From contig JAQVPT010000122.1 of assembly GCA_028701945.1 (NCBI GenBank), forward strand, positions 1-7,585: a stretch of DNA of 7,585 nt, given 5' to 3'. The position numbers and the translations under genes are program-made. Below are positions 1-6,082 of the stretch, piece by piece (position 1 is the stretch's first letter; each line of letters begins with the position of its first letter). Under the pieces are notes generated by a model, which saw only the letters and a program-made list of their open reading frames with translations, was not told where the DNA came from and ran no database searches. Source of the DNA: Bacteroidales bacterium (GTDB lineage Bacteria; Bacteroidota; Bacteroidia; Bacteroidales; ML635J-15).

Positions 1-102
1 GACGATGCTATTTTAGAGAAGTTATGCACGGCGATGAGCGATACTGAAACCAAATTCCCTGACTCAAATCTTACCATTTTCTATAAAATGGTATCATCAT
101 AA
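1..102 (+). CDS. C-terminal end of a gene truncated at the left edge (possible transposase)
   Basis: Frame 1 is open from the first base to a TAA at 100-102, giving 33 residues that begin DDAILEKLCTAMSD and end TIFYKMVSS. There is no start in the window, so this is the 3' end of a longer gene. I do not recognise the family firmly. The short tail, with a stop followed about 25 bases later by a sequence that could be an element terminus (GGTCAGTTGTTCTGAG, 112-127), would suit a transposase of an insertion sequence. A contig edge inside a multi-copy element is also common. It converges on the OmpA-family gene at 296-1030. The reading frame could still be chance, since 33 codons is short. Confidence 0.4.
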   Translation, partial: DDAILEKLCTAMSDTETKFPDSNLTIFYKMVSS

Positions 103-295
103 ATCCTAAGGGGTCAGTTGTTCTGAGTTTATAATTGATTACTAATTTTTGTCATGTACTAAGGTTGGCTTTATGATTGGGAAAATGCTAATCGTTTCAC
201 TTTTCAGTCATATCCTCAAATCAAACTCAACAGATGATGGAGAATCTTTCAAACACCATACATGAGAAAAACAGTAAAAGAATAAATCGAAATGA

Positions 296-1030
296 TTAGT
301 TTGTTGTTTGACAGTCTCTTACCTCTGTTCGGCGGTTTTTTGCTCTGTTTTCATTACTGTCATTTGGTGCTATTGGCTGAGTTTCACCATAACCTTTAGC
401 AATAATTCTATCCGAAGAAATACCTTTACGGATAAGATAATTACGAACAGAATTTGCTCTGTTTTGAGAAAGCTCCATGTTTAGTTCGTTGGAACCAATA
501 TCATCAGTATGTCCAGCAATTTCAACTATAGTCGTTTTTTTTAAACTAAGATATTCATACAAATTATTTAATTCTTCGTAAGATGCCGGTTTTAATGTTG
601 CCTTACCAGTATCAAAATAGACATTGTTAAGTGTAAATAGTTTTGGTAATTCGATTTGAATATCAATATCGAAATATAATTCGGTTTGATTGGCCTCGAG
701 AGCTGGTATGCTAAAATCTGTGTAATATTGTTCGTCATTAAAACCTTTTACTTTTATGATGTAATTGTTTTGATAAGGTAATTTGATTGAAAATTTGCCT
801 GTATCGTCGCTTATAGCCCAATAAACCTGATTAGTTGCACTGTTTTCAAAAATAATTGTTTCTCCAATCTTAATATTATTACTAAAATCAGTTATAATAC
901 CCTCAATTGCTGCACCTGCTGAATTTGGATCTTGTGAATAAATATTGAGTGAGAATATCAGTAGTAAAATTAACGTAGTAGTTTTTTTAATATTATTTAA
1001 AAATTGTGTCCTATATTTTAATGTAGTCAT
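296..1030 (-). CDS. OmpA-family peptidoglycan-binding outer-membrane-associated protein
   Basis: This 244-residue protein starts at ATG (complement of 1028-1030). Residues 1-32 are a likely signal peptide: a basic start, a hydrophobic TLILLLIFSLNIYS core, then QDPN. Residues 40-105 look like a carboxypeptidase-regulatory/CNA-B-type beta-sandwich (AIEGIITDF, then SDDTGKFSIKLP). Residues 132-238 are an OmpA C-terminal domain: NVYFDTGKATLKP, then AGHTDDIGS, ELSQNRANSVRNYL and NRRTEV. In this family, the Asp of HTD and the Arg of the RAxxV segment hold the diaminopimelate of peptidoglycan. Here they are D176 and R191, with the usual spacing of 15, so binding should be intact. The expected role is tethering the outer membrane or an envelope complex to the cell wall. 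There is no transmembrane beta-barrel. It is divergent from the glycosyltransferase at 1441 across a repeat-bearing gap. No lipobox is evident, so a lipoprotein is less likely. Confidence 0.9.
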   Translation of the reverse strand: MTTLKYRTQFLNNIKKTTTLILLLIFSLNIYSQDPNSAGAAIEGIITDFSNNIKIGETIIFENSATNQVYWAISDDTGKFSIKLPYQNNYIIKVKGFNDEQYYTDFSIPALEANQTELYFDIDIQIELPKLFTLNNVYFDTGKATLKPASYEELNNLYEYLSLKKTTIVEIAGHTDDIGSNELNMELSQNRANSVRNYLIRKGISSDRIIAKGYGETQPIAPNDSNENRAKNRRTEVRDCQTTN

Positions 1031-1073
1031 AATTTAACTTTTTGTAATTAGAGTCTGCAAGAACCGAGTTTAC

Positions 1074-1106
1074 GAGCTTACTTCGACAGGCTCAGCTCAG
1101 CGCAGC
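1074..1106. repeat. GC-rich dispersed-repeat-like stretch
   Basis: The stretch containing CTTCGACAGGCTCAGCTCAG (1081-1100) is clearly more GC-rich than the surrounding AT-rich gap. GAGC (1074-1077) and GCTC (1090-1093) can form a small stem around it. The core CTTCGACAGGCTCAGC resembles a short sequence that I know as recurring in intergenic regions of many environmental bacterial genomes. Only one copy lies in this window, so the repeat status is recalled rather than shown here. Confidence 0.4.
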
Positions 1107-1125
1107 TAAAACTCCTTATTTTTAA

Positions 1126-1248
1126 GTCTTTGATAAGAAAACGTCAAAGACAAGGCTTTCTAAGTGTTGAAAATCAAGGCGTTTGCTTTTGCAAATAACT
1201 GTTTTCAACACGAGGGTAACGCAGTATTTGGCGTTTTCTTGCAAAGAC
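1126..1248. repeat. Nested imperfect hairpin element in the divergent intergenic gap
   Basis: Three inverted repeats share one centre. The outer arms are 1126-1145 (GTCTTTGATAAGAAAACGTC) and 1229-1248 (ending GGCGTTTTCTTGCAAAGAC), which match with a few differences. The middle arms GTGTTGAAAA (1164-1173) and TTTTCAACAC (1202-1211) are a perfect 10-bp pair. The inner arms TTTGC (1182-1186) and GCAAA (1191-1195) close on a TTTT loop. The arms between outer and middle are poorly matched. A perfect 14-base palindrome, ACTAATTAATTAGT (1247-1260), adjoins the right arm. With 1074-1106, this accounts for most of the structure in the 410-base gap 1031-1440; the rest (1261-1428) is AT-rich sequence where I see nothing specific. 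It could be a miniature mobile element or palindromic unit. Confidence 0.55.
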
Positions 1249-1428
1249 TAATTAATTAGTTAAACGTGAAAACTATCTTTATTGTTTTGAATATCTTATT
1301 ATTATGTGCTTATTGAATTGTGATAATTAAAAAGTCCATCTGCTGAAAACTATTAAATTTGTCTTTACTTATGAATTATATAGCACATTTTACTTAGTTG
1401 TTAATTATTAAATTATTGGTCTTTTTTT

Positions 1429-1436
1429 TATATTTG
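1429..1436 (+). promoter_or_regulatory. Bacteroidota -7 box for the glycosyltransferase gene
   Basis: TATATTTG matches the TAnnTTTG -7 consensus of Bacteroidota primary sigma factors. It ends four bases before the ATG at 1441, so transcription would start at or within a base or two of the start codon, giving a leaderless or near-leaderless mRNA. I see no clear TTTG -33 box at 19-21 bases upstream, which lowers confidence. The gene also has no Shine-Dalgarno sequence. Confidence 0.5.
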
Positions 1437-1440
1437 TGGC

Positions 1441-2196
1441 ATGAAAAACTTGAGTGTTGTAATAATTACAAAAAATGAAGCTAAAAACATTGCAAAATGT
1501 CTTTTGTCGGTTAAAGATATAAGTAGCGACATTATTCTAATAGACTCTGGCTCAAACGATGATACTGAATTGATTTGTAAGGAATTTCCAGTAAAATTTA
1601 TTCAAAACACATTTCTTGATTATAGTTCACAAAAAAACTATGGAAATCAATTTGCGAAAAACAACTATATATTATCTATAGATGCAGATGAAATTTTATC
1701 TAAGGAGTTGTTGCAATCAATAAATGAAATTTGTTTTAATAATAACGACAACAAAGCATACACATTTAATCGTTTAAATCACCATTGTGGCAAGCCTATT
1801 AAATATGGTGGTTGGTATCCTGATAAAAAACTTAGAATCTGGAACAAACAATTTGGACAATGGCAAGGTGAAATACATGAAAAAATAGTTTTTAAAGAGA
1901 ATCCCCAATTAACACATTTATCGGGAGACCTTTTACATTTTACATATAATTCCAAGGAGGAACATTTAGCTCAAGCCACAAAATTCAGTAAATTAAATGC
2001 TAAAAGCGATTTTCGGAAAGGAAAAAAGACTAACATTCTTTTAGCTTATTTAAGTAGCATTATGCGATTTATTGTGGTTTTTTTCTTTAAATTTGGCCTT
2101 TTAGATGGGAAAATAGGCTTTTTTATTGCAAAAACTACTGCACATGCAACCTTTTTGAGGAAATATGAGTTATTAAGTTTAAGAAAAAACAATTAA
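1441..2196 (+). CDS. Family 2 glycosyltransferase, WaaE/KdtX/LgtF-like
   Basis: This 251-residue GT-A glycosyltransferase probably adds a sugar from a nucleotide-sugar to lipid A-core or another surface glycan at the inner face of the cytoplasmic membrane. The nucleotide-binding start is SVVIITKNEAKNIAKCL (5-21). It continues with LIDSGSNDDT (33-42) and the metal-binding DxD motif in SIDADE (79-84; D81 and D83). Downstream come the acceptor-side blocks KYGGWYPDKKLRIWNK (121-136) and GEIHEK (143-148), typical of the WaaE/LgtF branch. A hydrophobic, aromatic C-terminal segment (about 200-232, including RFIVVFFFKFGLLDG) suggests membrane association. The length is normal for the family. The ATG at 1441 is the natural start because the motif begins five residues in. 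The donor and acceptor sugars cannot be told from sequence. No other polysaccharide genes adjoin it, so it stands alone. Confidence 0.9.
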   Translation: MKNLSVVIITKNEAKNIAKCLLSVKDISSDIILIDSGSNDDTELICKEFPVKFIQNTFLDYSSQKNYGNQFAKNNYILSIDADEILSKELLQSINEICFNNNDNKAYTFNRLNHHCGKPIKYGGWYPDKKLRIWNKQFGQWQGEIHEKIVFKENPQLTHLSGDLLHFTYNSKEEHLAQATKFSKLNAKSDFRKGKKTNILLAYLSSIMRFIVVFFFKFGLLDGKIGFFIAKTTAHATFLRKYELLSLRKNN

Positions 2197-2207
2197 ATGT
2201 TTTTTTT
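2184..2207 (+). terminator. Weak AT-rich hairpin with T-tract at the end of the glycosyltransferase gene
   Basis: AAAAAACA (2184-2191) pairs perfectly with TGTTTTTT (2198-2205) around a six-base loop, and the T-run continues to 2207. The stem overlaps the gene's TAA stop (2194-2196) and has a single C-G pair, so it would be a poor terminator. Readthrough into the gene at 2281 is possible. Confidence 0.3.
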
Positions 2208-2223
2208 ATTAAAAATAAAGTGC

Positions 2224-2231
2224 TATTTTTG
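2224..2231 (+). promoter_or_regulatory. Bacteroidota -7 box for the T9SS cargo gene
   Basis: TATTTTTG fits the TAnnTTTG consensus. Transcription would begin near 2236 and leave a 5' leader of about 45 A/T-rich bases before the ATG at 2281, unlike the near-leaderless arrangement at 1441 and 5396. No convincing -33 TTTG is visible; only a T-run lies at about the right distance. Confidence 0.45.
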
Positions 2232-2280
2232 TACCAAATGCGATTATTTAAAAATTTACACTAATTTAATTTAAATTATT

Positions 2281-4311
2281 ATGAAAAAAATTACAATTCT
2301 CTTTACCATTTTTTGCATGACTATTGCTTTTAGTTATGCTCAAGGAGTGGTTCAATTTGAAAAAGCCACAAATGAAAAGGCTAATTTCAGCAGTGTAGTA
2401 TTAGATGTTAATCAGGCTAAAGATGATTTAGAGCCAGTTTGGCAGGTTACTTTTGATGAGGCTGTTCCAACTTGGACAATGTCTCATGCAACTGGAACAA
2501 CAAAAGATTGGATTGTTGGTGATGATTCTTCAAGACCATGTTATTGGGGACCAGTAAATGCTGACGGCACTGGTTGGTGGGTGTTTTCTTTAGATTACCT
2601 TTTAGAAGAGGCTGAGGAAGGTCCTGGAACTTATGCTTATATTGATATTGCTGGAGATAGAGAAACTCCACTATCACAATTACCTGCAGGCTGTACAATG
2701 CCTGGTACTGGACAAGCAGCTTTTGATGCTTGGATACAGTTTGATAATCTTAACTTAAGTACTGTTAATATCCCTTCTTTGACATTCTATAATAGCTATC
2801 GTGCTTCAAATCCTAGTTTTTTTGATTGTGTTGTTGAGTACTCTTTAGATGCTGGAAATACATGGGCAGGTGTTGCTGTTAACAAAGTTGCTGAACTTGA
2901 TGATATGGGATTTAATTATGGTGAATATTCAGTAGGTTTACCTGGTTGTGCTAACCAAGCGAATGTTTCTCTTCGTTTTAGACATTCTTCAGATGCTAGT
3001 TTTGATGATTGGAGTTACCCTTCATCTTGGGCATGGATGATTGATAATATCAGAATGTATGATTTTTCTAGTGGTCCTGCTTACGATTTAGTAATTGATG
3101 ATACAAGAGTAAACTTCTTCCAATATACTGACTATAATGATCCTCAATATGCTGGATTCCTTGTATATCATGGTTCTTCACATTACTCTCAAATTCCTGC
3201 AGCTCAATTTGCAGCTGACAGTGCTTACTTATGGTTTAATATTAGCCTTAAAAATAATGGTTCTGCAATTGTTACACCAAAAGTAAACGTAAAAGTTTAT
3301 GACCCTCAATATACTCTTATTTTTGATGAGGTTGTTGAAGGTGACCTACTTGGTTATACAGGAGCAGACACACTTGATATGATTGAGGTTGATTGCATAC
3401 TTCCAACTCCAGCTAAACTTGGAAAATATTCAGTTGAATTTACTGCATTTTCAGAAGATTCAGAAGTTAATGTTGACAATACTCCTGAAGATAACGAAGC
3501 TACTGCGTATTTTTATGTTTCAGAAAACACTTTCTCTCGTGAAGCTGATGATATGACTGGTAGTATGACTGCTGCAAATTGGAGTAACGGTGGTTCAGAT
3601 GGTGATGGTATTGGAGCTAACTTTCTTGTTCTTTATGGTGATACTGTTAGAACTGTCGATGTATTTATTGATTCATTATCAACTGCTGGTTCTCTTATTC
3701 AATGTGAAATATTGGAATATGTTGGTGGTGAGAATCCTTGGGAATCAGTATCTCAATCAGATTTAGTTGATATTACAGAAGCTGATCGTGGATCTTGGTT
3801 GAACATTGAATTCTTGAATGAATATATTATTGCCTTTGAAGCAGGTGAAACATATAGAGATATTCTTGTTGGTATAAATCTGTATTACAATGGTGGAGAT
3901 ATTTATATTGGAGAATCTAATGCAAATAACCATAGTGCATTTAGTACTTATTGGAAATTTACTACTGGAACTAATGCTGGAAAATGGAATCCTATTTCTA
4001 ACTATGCTGGTGGCCCTGCAATTAGATTAAATTATGGTGACTATTATGGTGATCCAATTAGTGCTACACAATTAAATGTTACAACTCAAATGTCTATTTA
4101 TCCTAACCCATCAACTGGTATATTGAATATCGAAGGTGTAGAAGGTGCTAATGTTCAAGTTTTAAACATTATGGGACAGGTAGTTGAGTCAATAGAAAAT
4201 ACAAATGAATTTAATGCAATTGATATGTCAAGACACGCAAACGGAACATATTTCGTTAAAGTTGTTATTGATAACGATGTTACTACAACAAAAATCAATC
4301 TTATGAAATAA
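2281..4311 (+). CDS. Large secreted protein with type IX secretion (Por) C-terminal sorting domain
   Basis: This 676-residue protein opens with a classic Sec signal peptide (MKKITILFTIFCMTIAFSYA, cleaved near A20-Q21). Its type A T9SS sorting domain (about 604-676) contains MSIYPNPSTG, the block NIMGQVV, and GTYFVKV before the terminal KINLMK. Such proteins cross the outer membrane through the Por machinery and are anchored or released after C-terminal cleavage. Between these ends I see three probable beta-rich modules. About 50-262 is a W- and D-rich jelly-roll-like region (VWQVTFDEAVPTW, then WAWMIDNIRMYDF), reminiscent of MAM or choice-of-anchor J modules. About 268-415 is an Ig/CARDB-like segment (LWFNISLKNNGSAIVTP). 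About 418-586 is another beta-sandwich (SNGGSDGDGIGANF). I recognise no catalytic motif, so adhesion, glycan binding or a structural role are possible but unproven. The protein is markedly acidic, as expected for a surface protein. Confidence 0.9.
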   Translation: MKKITILFTIFCMTIAFSYAQGVVQFEKATNEKANFSSVVLDVNQAKDDLEPVWQVTFDEAVPTWTMSHATGTTKDWIVGDDSSRPCYWGPVNADGTGWWVFSLDYLLEEAEEGPGTYAYIDIAGDRETPLSQLPAGCTMPGTGQAAFDAWIQFDNLNLSTVNIPSLTFYNSYRASNPSFFDCVVEYSLDAGNTWAGVAVNKVAELDDMGFNYGEYSVGLPGCANQANVSLRFRHSSDASFDDWSYPSSWAWMIDNIRMYDFSSGPAYDLVIDDTRVNFFQYTDYNDPQYAGFLVYHGSSHYSQIPAAQFAADSAYLWFNISLKNNGSAIVTPKVNVKVYDPQYTLIFDEVVEGDLLGYTGADTLDMIEVDCILPTPAKLGKYSVEFTAFSEDSEVNVDNTPEDNEATAYFYVSENTFSREADDMTGSMTAANWSNGGSDGDGIGANFLVLYGDTVRTVDVFIDSLSTAGSLIQCEILEYVGGENPWESVSQSDLVDITEADRGSWLNIEFLNEYIIAFEAGETYRDILVGINLYYNGGDIYIGESNANNHSAFSTYWKFTTGTNAGKWNPISNYAGGPAIRLNYGDYYGDPISATQLNVTTQMSIYPNPSTGILNIEGVEGANVQVLNIMGQVVESIENTNEFNAIDMSRHANGTYFVKVVIDNDVTTTKINLMK

Positions 4312-4330
4312 GGTTTGATAAAAACTAATA

Positions 4331-4371
4331 AAAAAGGCTTGTTTGCTTAGGTGCAGACAAGCTTTTTTTTT
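4331..4371 (+). terminator. Strong intrinsic terminator after the T9SS cargo gene
   Basis: GCTTGTTTGC (4337-4346) pairs with GCAGACAAGC (4353-4362) over 10 positions with one G-U pair and a six-base loop, followed by nine Ts (4363-4371). A-rich sequence on the left (4331-4335) extends the pairing and gives a T-run on the opposite strand. It begins 20 bases after the stop at 4311 and separates this gene from pyrF. Confidence 0.9.
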
Positions 4372-4394
4372 ACTTTTACTTTAAAAATTAAATT

Positions 4395-5222
4395 ATGAAT
4401 TATATTCAGCTATTTGAACAAATTAAAGCAAAAAGAAGTTTTTTGTGTACTGGTCTTGATAGCGATATTAAAAAAATTCCAGAACATTTAAAGGCATCGG
4501 AATTACCTGTTTTTGAATTTAATAAAGCAATTATTGATACGACAGCTGAGTACTCAATTGCCTACAAACCAAATCTGGCTTTTTACGAAAGTCTTGGTAT
4601 CGAAGGTTGGAAATCTCTTGAGCTTACCGTAAATTATATTCGTAACAATTATCCAGAAATTTTTATTATTGCAGATGCTAAACGGGGCGACATTGGAAAC
4701 ACATCAAATCTTTATGCCAGAGCATTTTTTGAAAACATGAATTTTGATGCTGTTACTGTGGCTCCTTATATGGGAGAAGATTCTGTAAGTCCATTTTTAA
4801 GTTATGATGGCAAGTGGGTAATCTTACTTGCATTAACTTCAAATAAAGGAGCAGACGATTTTCAGTATTTTGCAGAAGGGAATACGAGACTTTTTGAGAA
4901 AGTACTAACAAAATCGCAGGAATGGGCAGATGAAAATAAAATGATGTATGTAGTTGGTGCAACAAGAGCAGAAATGCTAGAAGATATTAGAAAAATTGTT
5001 CCTAATCATTTTTTACTTGTACCCGGCGTTGGTGCCCAAGGAGGCAGCTTGCAAGAAGTTGCTAAATATGGAATGAACAGCAAATGTGGTTTACTTGTTA
5101 ACTCATCTCGCGGAATAATATTTGCTGATAAAACTGAAAACTTCGCAAAAGTTGCTGGCGAGAAAGCTAAAGAGATGCAATTGGAAATGGAAGAGTTATT
5201 GAAATCATATAAAGTCATTTAA
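4395..5222 (+). CDS. pyrF: Orotidine-5'-phosphate decarboxylase, type 2
   Basis: The enzyme decarboxylates orotidine 5'-phosphate to UMP, the last step of de novo pyrimidine synthesis, in the cytoplasm. The 275-residue length fits the longer type 2 form rather than the roughly 230-residue type 1. The catalytic block is ADAKRGDIGNTS (93-104), in which K96 is the proton donor and D94 and D99 complete the charged network. Substrate-binding segments are GLDSD (20-24), AYKPN (56-60), PGVGAQGG (210-217) and NSSRGI (236-241), which grips the phosphate. All expected residues are present, so the enzyme should be active. The ATG at 4395 is the only sensible start and is preceded by an AAATTAAATT leader without a Shine-Dalgarno site. 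The terminator at 4331-4371 implies its own promoter, though I cannot place one with confidence. No other pyrimidine genes are adjacent. Confidence 0.96.
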   Translation: MNYIQLFEQIKAKRSFLCTGLDSDIKKIPEHLKASELPVFEFNKAIIDTTAEYSIAYKPNLAFYESLGIEGWKSLELTVNYIRNNYPEIFIIADAKRGDIGNTSNLYARAFFENMNFDAVTVAPYMGEDSVSPFLSYDGKWVILLALTSNKGADDFQYFAEGNTRLFEKVLTKSQEWADENKMMYVVGATRAEMLEDIRKIVPNHFLLVPGVGAQGGSLQEVAKYGMNSKCGLLVNSSRGIIFADKTENFAKVAGEKAKEMQLEMEELLKSYKVI

Positions 5223-5273
5223 CGTATAATATTATTCCAAATATTTATTGAGCTTTTCACAACTTACCTTTTA

Positions 5274-5286
5274 TGTCATTTTGACA
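5274..5286. promoter_or_regulatory. Candidate operator palindrome upstream of the rhomboid operon
   Basis: TGTCA-TTT-TGACA is a perfect 13-base inverted repeat in the 173-base gap between pyrF and the rhomboid gene, about 110 bases before the rhomboid start. The size and symmetry suit a dimeric regulator. The downstream half (5300-5380) shows no clear terminator. A single site this short can arise by chance, and the distance from the predicted promoter is large for a repressor. Confidence 0.25.
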
Positions 5287-5383
5287 GATGTTTTAATTTG
5301 TATGATTTATGTACTAACAATTTGGAATACTTTGACTGTAAGAACACTTTCGCAAAAAAATGGTATTACTTGCAGAAACAATT

Positions 5384-5391
5384 TAACTTTG
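5384..5391 (+). promoter_or_regulatory. Bacteroidota -7 box for the rhomboid-radical SAM operon
   Basis: TAACTTTG matches the TAnnTTTG consensus and ends four bases before the ATG at 5396. This is the same spacing as at the glycosyltransferase gene, and it predicts a near-leaderless transcript. A -33 TTTG is not evident; TGGT near 5361 is the only weak candidate. Confidence 0.55.
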
Positions 5392-5395
5392 CAAA

Positions 5396-6082
5396 ATGAA
5401 TGAAAAAACTGACTCCAAGACAGAACTAAAAAAGATGTTGCTTGCTACTGTAATACCCGCGAGTTTTATATTTATATTTTGGATGATATATTTGCTTGAA
5501 ATTAGTCTTAATATTAGTCTGTCAGAGTATGGTTTACGCCCAAGAGAGATCTCACAGTGGTTCGGAATACTAACAATGCCTTTTTTGCATGGCGGATTTG
5601 AACACATCATCGCAAATACTACTAGTTTTCTTGTTTTAGGTTCATTATTGTTCTATTTTTATAACGATAACGCTATTCAAATCTTTGTTTGGTCGTATGT
5701 TTTAAGTGGGCTGTTTACATGGATTATTGGTAGAAATAATATCCATATCGGAGCCAGTGCGATGATTTACGCTTTTGCTGGATATTTATTTACAGCCGGA
5801 GTATTAAGTAAAAATATACGACACATGGCAATTGCTCTAATCGTAGTATTCCTTTATGGTAGCATGATATGGGGTATTTTTCCGATGAATAATAATGTTA
5901 GTTGGGAAGGACATCTTGCTGGAGCAGCTGTTGGTATTGCACTATCATTTATGTATAGACCTCCAAAATATATTGATGAATATGCAGCATATTCTGAATT
6001 TGATGATGATTGTGATTGCACTGAAAATGATGATATTGAGATTAAATATTCTTTTAAAGACGAGTCAAACAAACAAGAATAA
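5396..6082 (+). CDS. Rhomboid family intramembrane serine protease
   Basis: This 228-residue polytopic protein should cut transmembrane helices of client proteins within the inner membrane. The serine-histidine dyad is intact: S121 in IGASAMIYA (118-126) and H173 in EGHLAGAAVG (171-180). The helix-2 motif HGGFEHIIAN (65-74) supplies the conserved H65, H70 and N74 that line the active site. Six hydrophobic segments fit the minimal bacterial core: about 13-35, 68-88, 93-112, 119-137, 142-161 and 170-187. The loop before helix 2 reads YGLRPREISQWFGILTMP (45-62), the L1 region. After the last helix comes a hydrophilic acidic tail (about 188-228) with FDDDCDCTENDD (202-213), which is not part of the protease core. 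Its stop is directly followed by the radical SAM start, so the two are co-transcribed. Substrates cannot be inferred. Confidence 0.93.
   Translation: MNEKTDSKTELKKMLLATVIPASFIFIFWMIYLLEISLNISLSEYGLRPREISQWFGILTMPFLHGGFEHIIANTTSFLVLGSLLFYFYNDNAIQIFVWSYVLSGLFTWIIGRNNIHIGASAMIYAFAGYLFTAGVLSKNIRHMAIALIVVFLYGSMIWGIFPMNNNVSWEGHLAGAAVGIALSFMYRPPKYIDEYAAYSEFDDDCDCTENDDIEIKYSFKDESNKQE

Noticed and set aside
128..295. A possible gene remnant on the plus strand (an open stretch reading GWLYDWENANRF near 170-240).
   Set aside because: It is only about 24 codons between stops, with no start and no family that I recognise. Chance is the simplest explanation.
1122..1247. An open frame of about 41 codons on the minus strand through the nested hairpin (containing KYCVTLVLKT).
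   Set aside because: It has no ATG, no ribosome-binding context and no recognisable domain. The inverted-repeat structure explains the sequence better than a gene does. If the element is multi-copy, such a frame would recur by descent without being translated.
2447..2698. An 83-codon open frame on the minus strand inside the T9SS cargo gene.
   Set aside because: It is fully antisense to a clear coding gene, and its translation is low-complexity (Q-, L- and H-rich) with no motif.
4753..5218. Two 70-codon open frames on the minus strand inside pyrF.
   Set aside because: Both lie opposite conserved catalytic and phosphate-binding motifs of pyrF, and neither has a recognisable product or start context.
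5223..5395. An intrinsic terminator after pyrF.
   Set aside because: I found no GC-containing stem followed by a T-run. The only symmetric site is the 13-base palindrome at 5274-5286, which has no T-tract after it.
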